This document shows, piece by piece, positions 20,780-34,534 of a stretch of DNA of 64,000 nt. The stretch spans positions 3,565,395 to 3,629,394 of the forward strand of contig OZ038402.1 of assembly GCA_964036045.1 (NCBI GenBank). Reading direction: 5' to 3'. Under the pieces are notes generated by a model that saw nothing but the letters and a program-made list of their open reading frames with translations, was not told where the DNA came from and did no database searches. Source of the stretch: Eutreptiella sp. 'Long Island Sound 2002'. Lineage: Eukaryota > Euglenozoa > Euglenophyceae > Eutreptiales > Eutreptiaceae. Positions within the stretch are counted from its first letter, which is position 1, and each line of letters starts with the position of its first letter. The position numbers and the translations under genes were made by a program.

Positions 20780-23700
20780 ATGGTGAATTGGCAGGAAGCG
20801 GGCAGGACGTGGCCGCGGCCCCACCCCCATGCAGCACGCCTGCTGCTTCGGTTGGTTTGGGACCAGCACTACCGCCACAGCCACCCCCAGTGCGAAGGCG
20901 GCATGCCCAGGAGCTTCGAGCTCCGCACGGACATCGCCCCCGACCGCCTGCAGGCCGTGGAGGACTGGCTGCGGGCGGAAGGCCAGAGTACCGCCACCAG
21001 CAGAGGCGCTGGAGGACGTGGACCCGGCCGGACAGGCCCGGCGAAGGGCTGCGCCCCGACGGGATTGAGGAGGAAGAGGACCCCAACGCCTACCCGTCGG
21101 GCGCCTCGATCAACGTCTCCCTGTGGGACGTGATCGAGAAGAACTTCCCGGAACCGGGGAGCGAGCGCAGGCTGCAGGGCAGCAGCAGCGCGTCTCCGGG
21201 GAAGGAGAAGCGGTCCGCCGGGGACAGGAAGCGGGACCGAAGGTGGCGGGAGTACCAGGAGTCCCTGGCCGCCGAAGCCGCCCAAGGCGCCAAGGGCGGA
21301 ACCCCAGCCCCCAGTCCCCAGCGGGCCAATGGTGGTCAACACCCCGGCTCCACCACCCTCGGCGACTACATCCGAGTCGCCAGGCAGACCAAGGCCAAGC
21401 CCCGTCCGCTGCTCCTGAAGCCCCAGCAGGCCTCAGCAGGCCCCAGCAGCGACGTGGAGTCGGCCCACCGCGGGAGGATGCCGGCCGACCAGGCCAGCTC
21501 CAGCAGCAGCGCCGCTCCCGCCCAAAGGGATGTGGCGCGCGCCTGTGAGCGCATCTGTAGGGTGCCCTGCAACCTTCGGGTTGCCCGGCAACGGGCCACG
21601 CAGCGGAACGCTGCCGTGGAGGGCGCCGTCCGCATCGCCCATGAGGAGGCCACCGAGTGGGGCAGAGGCATGGACTACCACGCCTCTAAAGTGGCAGCCA
21701 TCGCGGCCGGTCTCACGGCTGCGGCCGCCCATGAGGCAGTGGCTGCCCGGATCAGGGCAACCGACGAGGAAGCCCGCCGGACGCAGGAGGCCATTGCCTG
21801 CAAGGAGGCCGAGGTGAAGGCGCTGGAAGAGGCGCTTGCCCAAGAGAGGGCAAAGAAGGAGGCGGAGGAAAGGGCCCACGTCGAAGCAACGGCTAAGGCC
21901 CAGGAGGACGCCGCCAAGAAGGAAGCCATCGAGGCCGCGCGACGGAAGGTCGCTGAGGAGAAGGCCAAGACGGAGGCGGAGCTGGCAGCGTTGGAAGCGC
22001 AGAAGGCGCGGCTGCAGCAGGCCCGGGAAGCCGAGGCGGCTCGTGCTCGGGAGGAAGCCGAAGCGCGAGCTGCCGCAGCCACCGCCGCCGCAATGGAGGA
22101 GGCGGAGGCCAAACTCCACCGCGAGACTCCCCCGGGAGGATCACGAGTGGAGACCCTTCGAAGGCTTTTCGAAGGGGACGCCTCCTCCAGGATGACGCTG
22201 GATGAGGCGGACACGGGCAGCAGTGGGAGCAGTGGCACCACCGCCCATCGACGGAGGAAGGGCAAGGGGAAGACCCCCGAGAGGCCGCGGAGGCCAGCGG
22301 GTGGACACCCCCACGACAGTGACCCCTTCTTCACCGCCAGTGACGGGGATGAACGAGGCCGCCGACATCGCCAAGTGGTGGCTTGGACGGGCGGAGGCGG
22401 CGGAGACGTCCCCATGGAACCGGAAGGTGAGGATGAGCATCTCCCTCCTCCCTACCGGAGCTCGGAGTCTTCCGTGACCGAGACGCCCAGGTGGGGCGAC
22501 ATGGACGAGGATGACGACATGGAATTCGGCATCACGAAGAGGCGCCCATCCTCGGACCCACCGAGGCAACCCGGCGGAGACCCACCGGGACCCCCTGGCG
22601 GAGGACCATCAGGACCCCCTGGAGGACGCCCACCAAGTGGACCCCCTGGAGGCGGACCACCGGGCGGGGGAGGACCCCCTGGACCGGGCGGACCCGGCGG
22701 AGGCCCTCCTGGAGGACCCCCTGGGGACCCCGACGACCCACCAGGGAACGGCGACCCGGATACCACCTGGCGGTCAATTGTCTACCTCCACAGGAGAGTC
22801 CAGTTGCTCGAGCTGGAGGTAGACACGGGCAAGGGCGAGATGGCTCGCATCTCCAGGGTCGCCGCGCGCGCGCAGAAGGAGCTGGACATCGCCAGGGCCG
22901 AGGCCAAGTCGCTGACCAACGTCGTCAGCGGCCTGCAGGAGAGGCTGGACGCGCTGGAAGCCCGTGGGAGCGTCGGCAGCGACCACCCACCCCTGGAGTC
23001 TGGCTCGTCGGACGACGGCTGGGGACCCGGACCAGGTCCAGGCAGACCCCACGCCCCCGGCGGAGCCCCCAGGAGTCGCCCCAGCGCCAGTGCCCCCTCT
23101 CTCACCGCCCCCTCTCACCACAGCGCGGGCCGCCGCAACGAGCGCGTGCCGCCCGGCAGTGGCAGTGAGGAATGGCGTGATGAGTGGCTCAGCGCGGAGT
23201 ACCGCAACCGCCGTGCTCCACCGCGGACGCCTGTACGCCCCCGACGCCCGGCACCAGCCCCGGTGCCAATCCCAATGGCTGGAGGACGTTATGGTGGACT
23301 CAGGGACGAGGTCCCCAGAGGAGACGTGGAGTGGGATGTCGGTGAAGGTGAGGACCTGGATCTGGACCTGGAGGAGTTCGACATCAGCCCGCCGCGTGGT
23401 GTACGACGAGAGGGTACTGAACTCAGCCGCCGGCGCCGTGATGAGGATGCGTACATGGAAGCAGTACGGCGTGAACATTTTGGTTCAGCGTACGTGGAGG
23501 AACCGCGGCGTAGCCACAGGGGTTCCATGGAGGAGATGGACATGGCGGCCGTGGGGGTCCGTGGGCGAGGCCGATGGGAACCTCGGTCGACCTCGCGGCC
23601 GGCGTTCATGGTCTCTAAGGCCGCGGACGCCGCCGTGTGGGAAGACTTGAAGGACATCAAGCCCCCCATGTACGATGGCAACCCCCTCAACCTCGACCGC

Positions 23701-25092
23701 TTCTTGGAGAAGCTGGACGATTTGGGGCTGACCGTCACTGAAGACCTGCCTCCCGCGGATGCGGAGAGATACGTCTTCAAACGGTTCAGGTACCGCCTGC
23801 CGGAAGTGCTCGGCGAGCTATACTTCGTGGCGACCAAGGAGGGGAGAATCAAGACCCTCAGGGAAGCCAAGAAGTGGCTCAACGAGCAGGAGCGGGTGGA
23901 CGCTCCGCAGGTGGCTGCCAAGCGCTGGAAGTCCATCAAGCTTGAGCACGATGGACGGGAGATCCGCCTACGAGATTGGCGGGACTTCCGAGGGAAATAC
24001 ACCCTCTTCCGCCGCAACGTGGAGGATTGGAACGAGGGTGACGAGCAGGCTCGCCTGCTCTCCATGCTGCCGGAAGCATGGATCAAGAGGGTCACCAAGG
24101 AGGAATCCAAGAGGGCCAAGTCCAACCACACGGTCAAGATGATGCTCCCCAAGGAGTATCATACGAACGTGGTGGCTTGGGCGAAGAAGAACGTGGCCCG
24201 GGATGTCAAACGGCACTCCCTGCGGAACGCTCTTCTCATCACCGTCTCGGGCGATCGCGAGAAGACCGCGATGTGGCGCCTTGACGATTGTGGGTTGAGC
24301 GGCCAGACCATCCGTCTGCAGCCCATCCCGGCGCGGATGAGCTGCGACGAGATCCTGGAGTGGGTTGGCGAGGAAGTACTCAAGGAGTACCGAAACCTCC
24401 ACCACACCCGCGGGTTGAGGCCCGGCGACCGCGACGTCAACTACGTTGGCGAGGGACCTGGCGGGGAAGCCGCCATGGACCCAGCGGGAGCCGGCGGCGA
24501 TGAGACCCTCGTCGACGATGACGACGACGATGAGCCCGCCGAAGTGGCCGTTTGTGCCTTTGTGGCCAAGAACCTGAGCGCGGGGAGCAAGCCGGGAAAC
24601 TGGAAGCCCCTGCAGCAGGGTTGGAGGAAGCAGGAGAAGAGGGACCCTCGCCGCATTGGCGACCCTCCGCTGTCCTTTGGGGAGTTCATACGAGCTCACC
24701 CTCAGGGCTGTTTCGTGTGTTATGGGAGGAAGCGAGGCTTCAACCATGACCACCGAACATGCCCTGTCCACAAGGCCGACACGGAGGCTTACAAGAAGGC
24801 GCACGGGTCGAAGAAGCGTGCGCCCGCGGGTATCCGGGAAGCCAAGATGGAGGTGGACAAGGACGAGCTGGCCAAGCTGATGTCGTCGGTGGGGACCGAA
24901 TTGGCCAAGGAGATCCAGGAGATCAAGCGGAACTGGGTCCCCAGATCGGACAACAAGAACAAGGAGAACAACCAGAATGACCAGAACAAGGACAAGGACA
25001 AGAACAAGGGTAAGAAAGGGGGAAGGAAGAAGGGCATCAACGAGGTTGATGCGGAGGAGAACACCCCTTCCTCCACAACCGACGCCCCCTAG
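20780..25092 (+). pseudogene. gag: Element D gag, unusually long (about 1,430 aa)
   Basis: The likely start is ATG 20780 (MVNWQEAG). Coding-like peptide moves through all three frames between about 20980 and 21065 (LQAVEDWLRAEGQ, then EALEDVDPAGQ, then GIEEEEDPNAY), so two frameshifts damage the N terminus. The rest is one frame to TAG at 25090. Parts in order: Ala/Glu/Lys-rich coiled coil (about 21660-22120), Pro-Gly-rich repeats (about 22575-22750), a second helical segment (22800-22960), a Ser/Pro/Arg-rich linker, a retrotransposon-gag domain (about 23620-24200), and a Cys-His motif CFVCYGRKRGFNHDHRTC (CX2CX8HX4C; wider than the usual CX2CX4HX4C). A Lys/Asn-rich tail closes it. Confidence 0.85.
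25090..25092 (+). promoter_or_regulatory. In-frame gag/pol stop of D (TAG CGG), probable readthrough site
   Basis: Gag ends TTDAP-TAG. The same frame continues CGG AGC CCC with no stop for 196 codons into the protease. CGG after the stop is a context that favours readthrough in other systems. Confidence 0.65.
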
Positions 25093-28000
25093 CGGAGCCC
25101 CTGCAGCCAAGGGCCCCAGCTAGGGCGGTCGCAGGATGGTGACGTGGGAAGCGCCGAACGATCCCAGTCGGGAGTCGATAAGCACAAGGGGACTGCCGCG
25201 GGCGGAAGGCCCGGTCCGGCGCCCAGTCGCGGAGGCGGGGTGAGGGCAAGTGAAGGCACGAACCCTTGCACCCGTCCGTCCTTCGCGACCAAGAATGTGT
25301 TTGATGTACTACAGGATCTATCCGAGAGTATCGGAGGATCACCCGGACCGCAGCTGGATGCTGCAGATGGGCAGCCTGAGCCCATTGTCCACGACCTGCA
25401 CCAGTCGCTTGTTGAGCTTCTGGAACGGCCGGAGATCCTGAGTTTGCACGCCGTGCGCCGTGTCGGTCGCGAGCGGCAGTTGCATCTTAAGGTCCCTGCC
25501 TTATGCGGGGAAGTGGAAAAGGTTTTTGACGTGTTGGTCGACACGGGAGCTCAGGTCAGCTTGCTCAAGGCTGGCCTACTTCCACCAGAGTGTCTGACCG
25601 ACAGTCGGAAACCTGTCAGGCTGAAGGTGGCGAACGGCCAGTACATGGTGGGAGGCACGAAGGAAGCGGCCATCGGGCTGTAGTTCGTGAACCATCGTGA
25701 GCTGAGCCGCCCAGACCTCGGCAAGGAAATCCTCCTGCACGGTCGCTTCTACGAGGCCGAGATGGAATGGGACATGATCGTCGGGTACGACTTCATGATG
25801 GAGACGGACTCCGGCGTTCTCCCGGCCCAGGCCTCCATGACCCTGTACCAGGACGACCAACTCTCGTGGCTTTCGTCACCTGAGCTCCATGTGGAATGCC
25901 AATGGATCCACCCCGAACGCAATCAGCTCGAAGTGGCCGCGCTGGACACTGAGCCAACTGGTCCCGCAAACCAGGAGTACGGCGTAAGGCCGGAAGTGGC
26001 CAGCCGAGTTGTCGCGGACTTGGGAGCTTCGGATCTGGCACTGGATGCGTTCTCTTCAGGAACCTCCGCCCATCTTCGGGTATGTGAGAAGTACTGGAGC
26101 GCACAGGACTCCGCGTGGAAGAAGCACTGGGGTCCGCATCAGGGATTGATGTGGATCCATTGCCCCCGTTGGGACATTCCAAGAGCGATAGCGAAGATTC
26201 GGAAGGACCGCTCCAACGCAGTGCTGGTTGTTCCTATGGGATGCACCGAGGAGGAAAGTACCCGACATTGGGTAGCCTCATTGACCAACATGACCTTAAA
26301 CAAGGTCGTCCTACCGGCTGGAGAGAGTGTCTATCAGGACGCTAAGGGACAGCCCATGCCACCCCAGAGATGGCCAACAGAATTCCACTATGTGGATGGG
26401 GGCCTTGATCAGGCCGACACCACGGACTTCGTGTGTGTCAACCGCATCGTAGCGGAGCCTTGGAGGCAATGCTTTGCGGTTCCCCCTGTTGACATCGAAG
26501 AATCGGAATCGGAAGAACCCCTCACTGAAGAGGAGTGGGATCTGGTTCAGGGGTATATGGATCAGCCCTTTCACGACTGGGGAACCCAGCGTGAGGGCAA
26601 AGGCCAGGACAAAGCCTGGTGGGAAGTGGACTCGATCGTCTCTGGTTCCTATGACGGGAACACCTTCGTGCAGAGGGTGGTGGACCACCTATCCAGCCAG
26701 GACGAGCCAATCGGGGGTAACCCACCCACCTACGGCGATCTATTCCGAGGCAAGACCAGAGATGGCCCTTTGGGCCACCTGGGAAGACCACCTGAGCCGA
26801 AAGCGAGCGGAGTAGCTACCCCTCAAGTAAGCTCCGTGGTTCAAGTGCCTGGAAAGGCCAAGGCGGAGTCCGATGACTGCCCCAAGATCCAGGCATTGAG
26901 GGCCAGGCTGAAGCAGAAGTATGGTGATACCTTCTTCAGCGGTAAGCCTGTGTTTCCCCCACCGGTGCGTGGACCGTATGGCGAGGCCAAGATACGACTG
27001 AAGCAGGACCCCCGTGTGTATCGGCACCGGGAGTTTGCCCTGAGGGGCGAGAGGAAAGAGGCCATGGAGAAGATCCTCCGTGACTTCATCCAGAGAGGCT
27101 GGCTCGAGCCGTGCCACTCCGAATGGGCCTCTCCGTGCTTCGTCGTCCCCAAGAAGGTTGCCGGTGAGTGGCGGCTCGTGGTCGACTACCGCGGCCTGAA
27201 CGCCCAAACGCAGCACGACAGCTATACGCTGCCCCTCATTGAGGACATGCTGCAAAAGCAACACCGGCGGAGGATCTTCACGGTGATTGACCTGAAACAT
27301 GGTTATCATCAGATGCCTCTCGCCGAAGAGTCCCGTGCCTGCACAGCCATGAGCACCCCACTTGGACCTCTCCAGTGGAAGGTGATGCCCATGGGCGTTA
27401 CCAACGGCAATGCGGCTTTTCAGCGGATGCTGGAGAACCTGCTTGAGCCGGTGCGCGACTGTGCGGACCCCTTCGTGGACGACGTGATCATCGCGTCCGG
27501 GGACCCCAGTATGAGCTACGAGGAGCTCCTGGAGGCACACGAGAGGGACGTCACTCGAGTGCTGGACCTTCTGGTTCGGCACAAACTCACGGGCAGCAGT
27601 GACAAGGCCACCATTGCGGTAAGCGAGGTGGTCTTCGCTGGCCACGTAGTCGGGAACGGGCAGCGAAAGCCCATACCTGGCAAGGTGGCTGCCGTTGAGC
27701 ACTGGGAAAAGCCCAAGACGGTCTCTGAGCTACGGGCGTATCTGGGGTTCTGCAACTACTACTCGGGGTATATCAAAATGTATGCCGAGTATGCAGCCCC
27801 CATGACGACCATGCTCAAGGGCAACCGAGAGGATACCAAGAAGGGGTCCAAGAAGGCTCTGGTCTGGACACCTGAGTCCGACCGTGCCTTTGAGGGGATG
27901 AAGCAGGCGCTGCTATCCGCAGTGGGTCTGCACCTCGTGGATCCCGACCGAGGGTTCGTCCTGCGCACCGACGCTTCCGACTACGCCATTGGCGCTGTGT

Positions 28001-30075
28001 TGGAGCAAGTGCTTGACGACGGGAGGCACGTGCCCGTGGCCTTCTGGAGCCGAGTCCTGGCGGAAGGACAGAGACGGACGTGGACGCCCCGTGAAAAGGA
28101 GGCGTATGCCATCGTCATGGCTCTCAGGAAATGGGCTGGGTACATAGCCCTCCATCCCGTCACCGTCTGCACCGACCATCAGAGTCTGCAGTCGTGGCAC
28201 AGGGAGCACGTGGACACCCCCTCAGGTCCCGCCTCCCGACGGGCAAGATGGCATGAGACCTTGGCCAAGTTCGACCTTACGGTTGTTTATATTCCTGGAA
28301 AGGATAACACCGTGGCGGACTGTCTCAGTAGGTGGGCCTATCCCGCCAGCAAGGGCATGCAGGATATCTCTGCCCATGGCGATGAGGCTGAGACCGCTGA
28401 AGCCAAGAGAATCATCGAAATGGAGCGCCTGATGGAGGAGGAGGGTGCTAAATGCTTCGTCGTCATGGCTGCAGATGCCCCCCTCGCGTCGAGGGTGAGC
28501 AGAGCGGTCAGAGTCCTCGCCCCTGATGGAGCTGAGTCCGACAAGCACCTCTTCCCGGAGTCTTGCCTCCAGGACGACTGGACCGACGACTACGCCAAGT
28601 CTGAGGCCTTTGCGGCCGAGTATAGGGCTGTGACCGACCCTGACGACGGGCAGAAGTGACCAAAGGGGCTGACTGAGGAAGATGGCAAGCTCTACCGGAA
28701 TGGTAAGCTGCTAGTACCAGAGTCCCGGGTGCTCGAGCTGTGTGAAGCTTGCCACCACCACATGCTGCACCCAGGGGTCAAGAAGCAAGCTCTTGACATG
28801 CAGCGTCGGTTCGAGATCGACCATATCGTTCTCTACACCGCCATCAAGAGGGTCAGGAAGGGTTGCTCCGTCTGTCAGGCCTGCAATCCCGATAACCGGA
28901 ACGTCAAGGGGGATCCCCAATGGACCCCGGTTCCTGACCAGCCCATGGAGAGTGTGGCCATGGACGTCTTCTCCATGCCCGAAGTGCACATTGGCAAGGA
29001 GACCTTTGACTGTGTGGTTCTCTGTGTGGACCGCCACAGCGGCTACGTTGTAGCCGTTCCGGCACGCAAAAAGGGGTTGCTTGCCAAGGAAGTGGCAGTC
29101 ATGATGATTCGTCATTGGCTGACCGTCTTTGACATCCCCCGCACCATTTGCAGTGACCGAGGGCCCCAGTTTACTGGTGGCTGGTTCAAGGCTATGTGTT
29201 CCCTCATGGGAATACGTCATGCCAAGAGCGTCGCCTATCTCAGCCGGTCTAACGGCCGTGCTGAAGTGGCTGGACGGCAGCTGTTCGAGAAGCTGCGCAA
29301 GATCCACATCACCAATCCACGTCGGAATTGGTTTGAGGAGATGTGGCCTGCTCTGAAGGCCCATCATGACACCCCCACTCCGGGCGGTTTGTCCCCTCAC
29401 CAGATTCTTTTCGGCAGGGACCCCCTGGGTAGGGGACTTCCCTTGTCTGGTGATGGCATGGCTATGGATGCCAAGGAGTTCTTCGCGCGGCAAGAGCAAA
29501 CGGCGCGGGACATCCGCCAGCAGCTTGAGAAGGAGCATGCTGAGCGTCAGAAGTCCGCCCCGAGCTCGACAGCGCAGAAGTTCAGGGTGGGAGACCCGGT
29601 GTGGGTGATCAGACCCCGCCCTATGGGCACCCACCGCACCAAGACCTGGTTCACACCCGGCGAGGTGGTCCGCAGGATTGGTGAGGACACCTACCGCATC
29701 AAGGTGGGTCACGGACAGTTCCGGGAGCGCCACGAGAGTCAACTCCGTGTGCGGGAACCCGACCTCCGTGGCCAACATGTGTCCCTGAGCTATGCCGCAC
29801 ATGAGGCCGACTCGGACGACGACTACGCTGAGCAGGACGACTATACAGTCGAGAAGATCCTTGCTCAGCGTCCGAAGGCCTCGGCACCCGGAGGTCTGGA
29901 GTTCAAGGTTCGTTGGCGAGGCTATGGGCCGTCCCACGACACCTGGGAACCCGTCTCCTCGTTCGTGCCGCGGGTCAATACTCCCTTCATGGAGTACATC
30001 CGCAAGCACAAGACCAAGATCAACGTTTCGGACTTGGCAGCACTCACCCGGGCGATTGCAGCCAGGGGTGCCTGA
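25093..30075 (+). pseudogene. pol: Element D pol: protease, MTase-like domain, RT, RNase H, integrase, chromodomain
   Basis: One frame of about 1,660 codons with two nonsense codons: TAG at 25681-25683 and TGA at 28657-28659. Protease LVDTGAQVSLL (about 25530-25565). MTase-like domain 25987-26406, with LDAFSSGTS, IHCPRWD (motif IV degenerate) and VLVVPM. RT: VVDYRGLN, HGYHQMPL, MPMGVTNGNAAFQ and FVDD (about 27472). RNase H: LRTDASDYAIG to IPGKDNTVADCLSRW. Integrase: H...H...CSVCQAC zinc motif, Asp in MDVFS, Asp in CSDRGPQF, Glu in NGRAEV. SH3-like tail GDPVWVI. Chromodomain YTVEKIL, FKVRWRGYG, DTWEP near 29850-29960. Ends TGA. Confidence 0.92.
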
Positions 30076-31555
30076 TCAGCGCCCTGAGCTCTCCCCTGAT
30101 GCGTCTTGAGCGCTTGTGAGGCCGACGAATCGTCCCTCACTTGCTTGCTCTCTTCCATCTTTCGGTGACAGAGTGGCCATATACCCCCCCCTGCTGCATC
30201 CAGAGGAGGATGGCCCCTCTCTTCTTCTACTCGTCACTCCCCCCCCTGCTGAATCCTTGGGAAACCAGGTAGGGCGACTGACCTTCATTTTCTGAGCTCT
30301 TGGGGCCTTGAAGCCCATACGACGTTGCGCAACGGATGCCGCTGTCATCGGCATTGCGAATTTTTGGTGTGTGGTCTGGTCCCATGGCATTTGCGGGATC
30401 CAGACCAGTCGACGTGTGTCTCGAGACTATATATGCCTGAACTCAGGCGTTATCCTGTCCACCCTCCTGCATTGCCTTATCCTGACCGTGGCGTGGTTTG
30501 GCGCTCTGTCCAGAGCGTGTTTACACGCCTATTTACCCAGATTATTGCTTGTTTTTCTGCCCTCCAGGATATGTGCATCTGTATGTTAAGTGTCATCAGC
30601 CCATCGCTGAGGGATGGACTGTTTTTCACCACAAATCGGGATACAGAGGCGCCTTGAGTCGCCGTGTACATGATCTTACAGCCTGGTCCAGCCTGGACCG
30701 GTACTTGATTACAGATTCTACTGTTTGAGTGCTCGTGATACCGTGTTGCCCTATTCGCTGTGATGTGTGGAGATCCTGATGGCGCCAGGCGGGAAGCCCA
30801 GTTGCCTGACTACACTCCCAGCGGTCCGCCACTGTCAGTCCCAGTGTGAGCCTACCGATTCGCAGACGCACTTGCATTCGGATGGCGGCCTCCGGTGCTC
30901 CTGACCTCGGTCAGTCTGCCTGGGAAACTGGTGGTTTGAGGAGTCGACGCCTCCGCCCACACTGCATGAGGACTCCCTCATGTATGGCCTTCGTGGTAGT
31001 AGGGCGAGGGAAAAGACGGCCTTGATGCCCGATCCCTTCAGGAGGAGTTCCCTTAAGATCTGGGGTTCTTAAGGAGTTCGACTATGGCACTCTGGACTCG
31101 CGTCGTATGGATATGGACATGGTGCGCCCGAGGAAGGACCCGTGGGGACTCTCCCCAGTCGGCGGGCCTTCGGAAGCTGGGGGTAGCCTGATGGATCTTT
31201 GTGGTCGCTCTCGACCTGTGGGACCACCTCGGTCGTCGTGTGTCGCCTATGTTGGCCGTGTATGCCACTGCCACTGTGGTGGTGACCGTAGCAGCCGGCA
31301 CCCGGTGCGCCTGGTATGGGTTAACGGGTCCTTTGGATGCCGAACAATCGCCGCCAGGACCCGGGACTTGATACTTGATAATGTACCTCTTATTACTAAC
31401 ACCTACAGCATCATACCTGTTTTACTATGCGTTGGAATGGACAGCCTAACCCAGAATCAGCCTGAAGTGAGGTATGACACCCCCCCTTCAGGGGATGGTC
31501 CTGGGTACCCGCTGCCATGCTTGGGTGTTATCGAGCCCCCCCCAGGGTTTGCTCT
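30076..31555 (+). other. Element D 3' non-coding region
   Basis: About 1.5 kb between pol and PPT. No domain-bearing frame on either strand and no match to the A/B 3' region. A few pyrimidine runs (e.g. CCCCCCC at 30185 and 30240). Confidence 0.6.
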
Positions 31556-31566
31556 AAGGAGGGGGG
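31556..31566 (+). other. Element D polypurine tract
   Basis: AAGGAGGGGGG immediately before the 3' LTR start TGAAGCGG. Confidence 0.85.
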
Positions 31567-34534
31567 TGAAGCGGTACCCAGAACCCCATGGCTAGGTTAC
31601 GGCATACAACCGGTCTCCGGTCCACTAACCCCATGTACGGAAGGGAAGACGGCCGTTGACGCTCCATTCCGTGCCGTAGGGCCCCGCATCGGCAACCGAT
31701 GCACCGCCAGCGGAGATTTGTGTATCAGAATATCAGGAATCAACAGGGTTTTATTTTCATATTGTTTCCGTCAAGTTTTACGCTTCCGTTCTGATATTCA
31801 CTGTTTTGACTGCTGGCGGTTGGATCGCGACTTTACCGTAACCGCCAGTTTAACTGTTTATAATGGAAATTTTAACGCAATCCGTCACGAAGGCTCCAAA
31901 GCCTTCAGGAACTGCATGGACGCTTCCGCAATTTTCACATCTTACACTCGCAACCTTAATGCGAATTTTTCAGGATGTCGAAATCGGATTTTCGACTACG
32001 ACATCCCCGCACTTGATTTGACCTCTTTCGAGTGGACCTACGTGCTTCCCTATGCACGAATCAACTTTCCTTTTATCTTGCCCTCCATTTGTCTCAAAGA
32101 TATGGGCAAAACAAAGTTGATTCGTGAGGCCACTTGTGAAGGTCATATCTCGTGTTGCTTGCGAGGAATAACGATAAGGAAACGTGGGATGTATTCACAA
32201 TACTCCCGACGTAATTTAGGAAGCATTATATGCCTTGCGTCTCCACACGTGCGCGCTAGCGTAAATGATCATGGTCAAGAGGGTAGAGTATGCGTTGTAA
32301 CTCTTTGGCCATGATATTGCGTGCGTTAAGATAACTTTCGATTGTAGCGCGCGAGTGTTGGTGTTGCATAGGAACTCTTCTTGAGTTCCTATGAGCGATA
32401 GACACAAAGTTATGCCCTTGGAGGGGCATGACATATCGTGGGGGGAGCTACCTTTTTGGGCAATATGGAGTATGTGCCTTGGGTTGTGTTGCGTGCCCAT
32501 TTGGCGGGTCCATTGCTCCAAGCTAAACCCGCCAATGGACCTCATATTGTGCAAGCCCCTTCTCCATACTCCCTACGATCAATTACAAGCCTAACCTTCG
32601 TGAAGGGAAGCTTGTGTGGTGATCCCGAAGCGATGCGTTGGGAGCAAGGTGTGTATTTTGCAATTTTCCATATTTTCATGTGCCCACTTGGGAGGCGGCG
32701 CTCGTAACCTTTCAAAGCGCCCCAAGTGGAGCACATATGTGGAATCGAAGGTCATTAGTGTCAAGTCATTGTGTTTAGAAGGATTAGTTGATTGCACGAT
32801 CCAAGCCGAAGATATTATAATATAATTGTGCACCTTTCAATGCACTTTTGTGTGTCTTTGTGCCAATTTTGCCATTTTTGGCCCGTCATGATGTCAAGTG
32901 GCGACCGTGTATCTCAACGTTGCGTTCAATTGACATCATGACCCAAGTATGTTATGAGGGTACATACTTCGGTGCCCAACATATCTTGGACCCGGCGAAT
33001 AACTCCTCTTAGGCTTGGCATACCGTGGCCGCCATGTTGGCGATTTGGGACTATCCCAAATCATGGGCTCACTTGGCGACCCTGCCATCCCCAATACCGG
33101 AGGATTTGGGCGACGCCCAAAAGATATGTTGGACACATATGACTTGATACCAATCCTATGGCACACTCCGGTCCGAGTCGGGCATGTGCCTCATTTGCCC
33201 CAACCATGAGTGTGCGCATTTTTGGCCATTTTGAGCAATTTTCCACTTTTGTTGCCCGCCGTGCACCATGTTCTAACCTTCGTGCACGCCGGACGCTTGG
33301 ACCAATGGACCATATATGACATGGGTGATATGGGCATTGGTCCCCATGGTTCACACACCACGTGGGCGAAGCGGAGCAACCTTCGTTAAGGCGCTAGCCG
33401 GAAGTGAGTGTGGGCAATTTTGCCATTTTGGCATTTGTGGACCCAATTGGGATCGTCACCACGCCAAGTGGCATGGAGATCTTTGAGAGCCAAGGGCATG
33501 GGAGTCTTTGTTGGACTCCCGGTGGATCGCGTATGGAATGGCGGATCCGATCTCCAAGCTGGCGTGGAGATATACTATTGGGAGCACACCAAATTTTGGC
33601 TCATTTCAAGCAGCCAAAATGACCCAATTTTGGGACCCCAATTTCCCCCTTCCGTGTGGTCAATTGGCGGCCCTATTTCTCTAAGCCCATGGGGAGCCCG
33701 GACCTAAATCCAAGTTGTACACTCAGATATAAGTCCTAGGTCCTGCCTCCTACCCTGTGAGCCATTGGCCTTACCTTGGCCGGGCGGGCCACGCGTGGGA
33801 ATGACGCCAATTTTGGTGATTTTGGCATCATGACCCCACTTGACCCATCCGTGTTGCCCTGATGCCGGGACCTCAGAGGGAACCAGGTTGGGTGAGGGCT
33901 CCAGGGAGTTCGTACTTGAAGGGCATAGGGTCAGTTGCCTCGTCCCTACCTCTGGCGGGTCCGGACGAGAGGTCAATTCTGGGGATTTTTGAGTTGATAT
34001 CAGTTTGGGCTGAAACAGCCCATTTTCAGCTACCAACTCCTGGGTGATAATGGCGGGGCCATATCTCTGGCTCAGAGGGGAGTTGGGACCTGCCGTTAAG
34101 GGAGCATGGGGAACCACTGTCGGTTGGCCTTGGAGCCCCTTGGTTCCGAGGAACTCGCCTGTGGCTAGGCGGGACACCTCTCCTATTGGCAGGGTTTCAG
34201 GGTCCGGACTGAGCAGGGCATGGGTTGTGTTTGAGCCCCCGCCCCCACCAGCCACTGAGAGGGTCGGACCTGGGATTGGGATATGAGTTGGGACTGAGTG
34301 TCTATTGTCCCATGATGCCCTTACCCCAGTCCAGTCTTAACCCCATGTGTACATATCCTGATGTGTTGTTGTACATACTTTTGTTCCCTCTTTGCAGAGT
34401 GGCAAGGATTCTGAAACGCTTTGTCACATGACACGAGCGTATTGATGCCCTTGTGAGCGTAGTGCTTTGCCTGCCTGCTCACCTGTGCGTGTCACCGCAG
34501 CGTCCCGTGGCCGGCCCCCCACGGGAACGCGTCA
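31567..34534 (+). repeat. Element D 3' LTR (2,968 bp)
   Basis: Full-length LTR, including the 216 bp missing from the 5' LTR. A weak polypyrimidine-AG (TTCCCTCTTTGCAG) at about 34384-34397 occurs in both copies. Confidence 0.92.

Larger units (their letters stand above)
17630..34534 (+). mobile_element. Element D: large Ty3/gypsy chromovirus with about 3-kb LTRs
   Basis: 16.9 kb. 5' LTR 17630-20381, leader, gag 20780-25092, TAG, pol 25093-30075, non-coding 30076-31555, PPT 31556-31566, 3' LTR 31567-34534, TSD CTAC. GC-rich coding part, strongly GC-biased third positions in gag. Gag has frameshifts near its start and pol two nonsense codons (25681-25683 TAG, 28657-28659 TGA). No tRNA-Met-type PBS is evident after the 5' LTR; the primer is unresolved. 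Confidence 0.93.

Noticed and set aside
28657-28659. TGA read as tryptophan (variant genetic code)
   Set aside because: At comparable sites relatives have Arg, Lys or Tyr, not Trp. TGA also acts as a terminator at pol ends, and frameshifts coexist.
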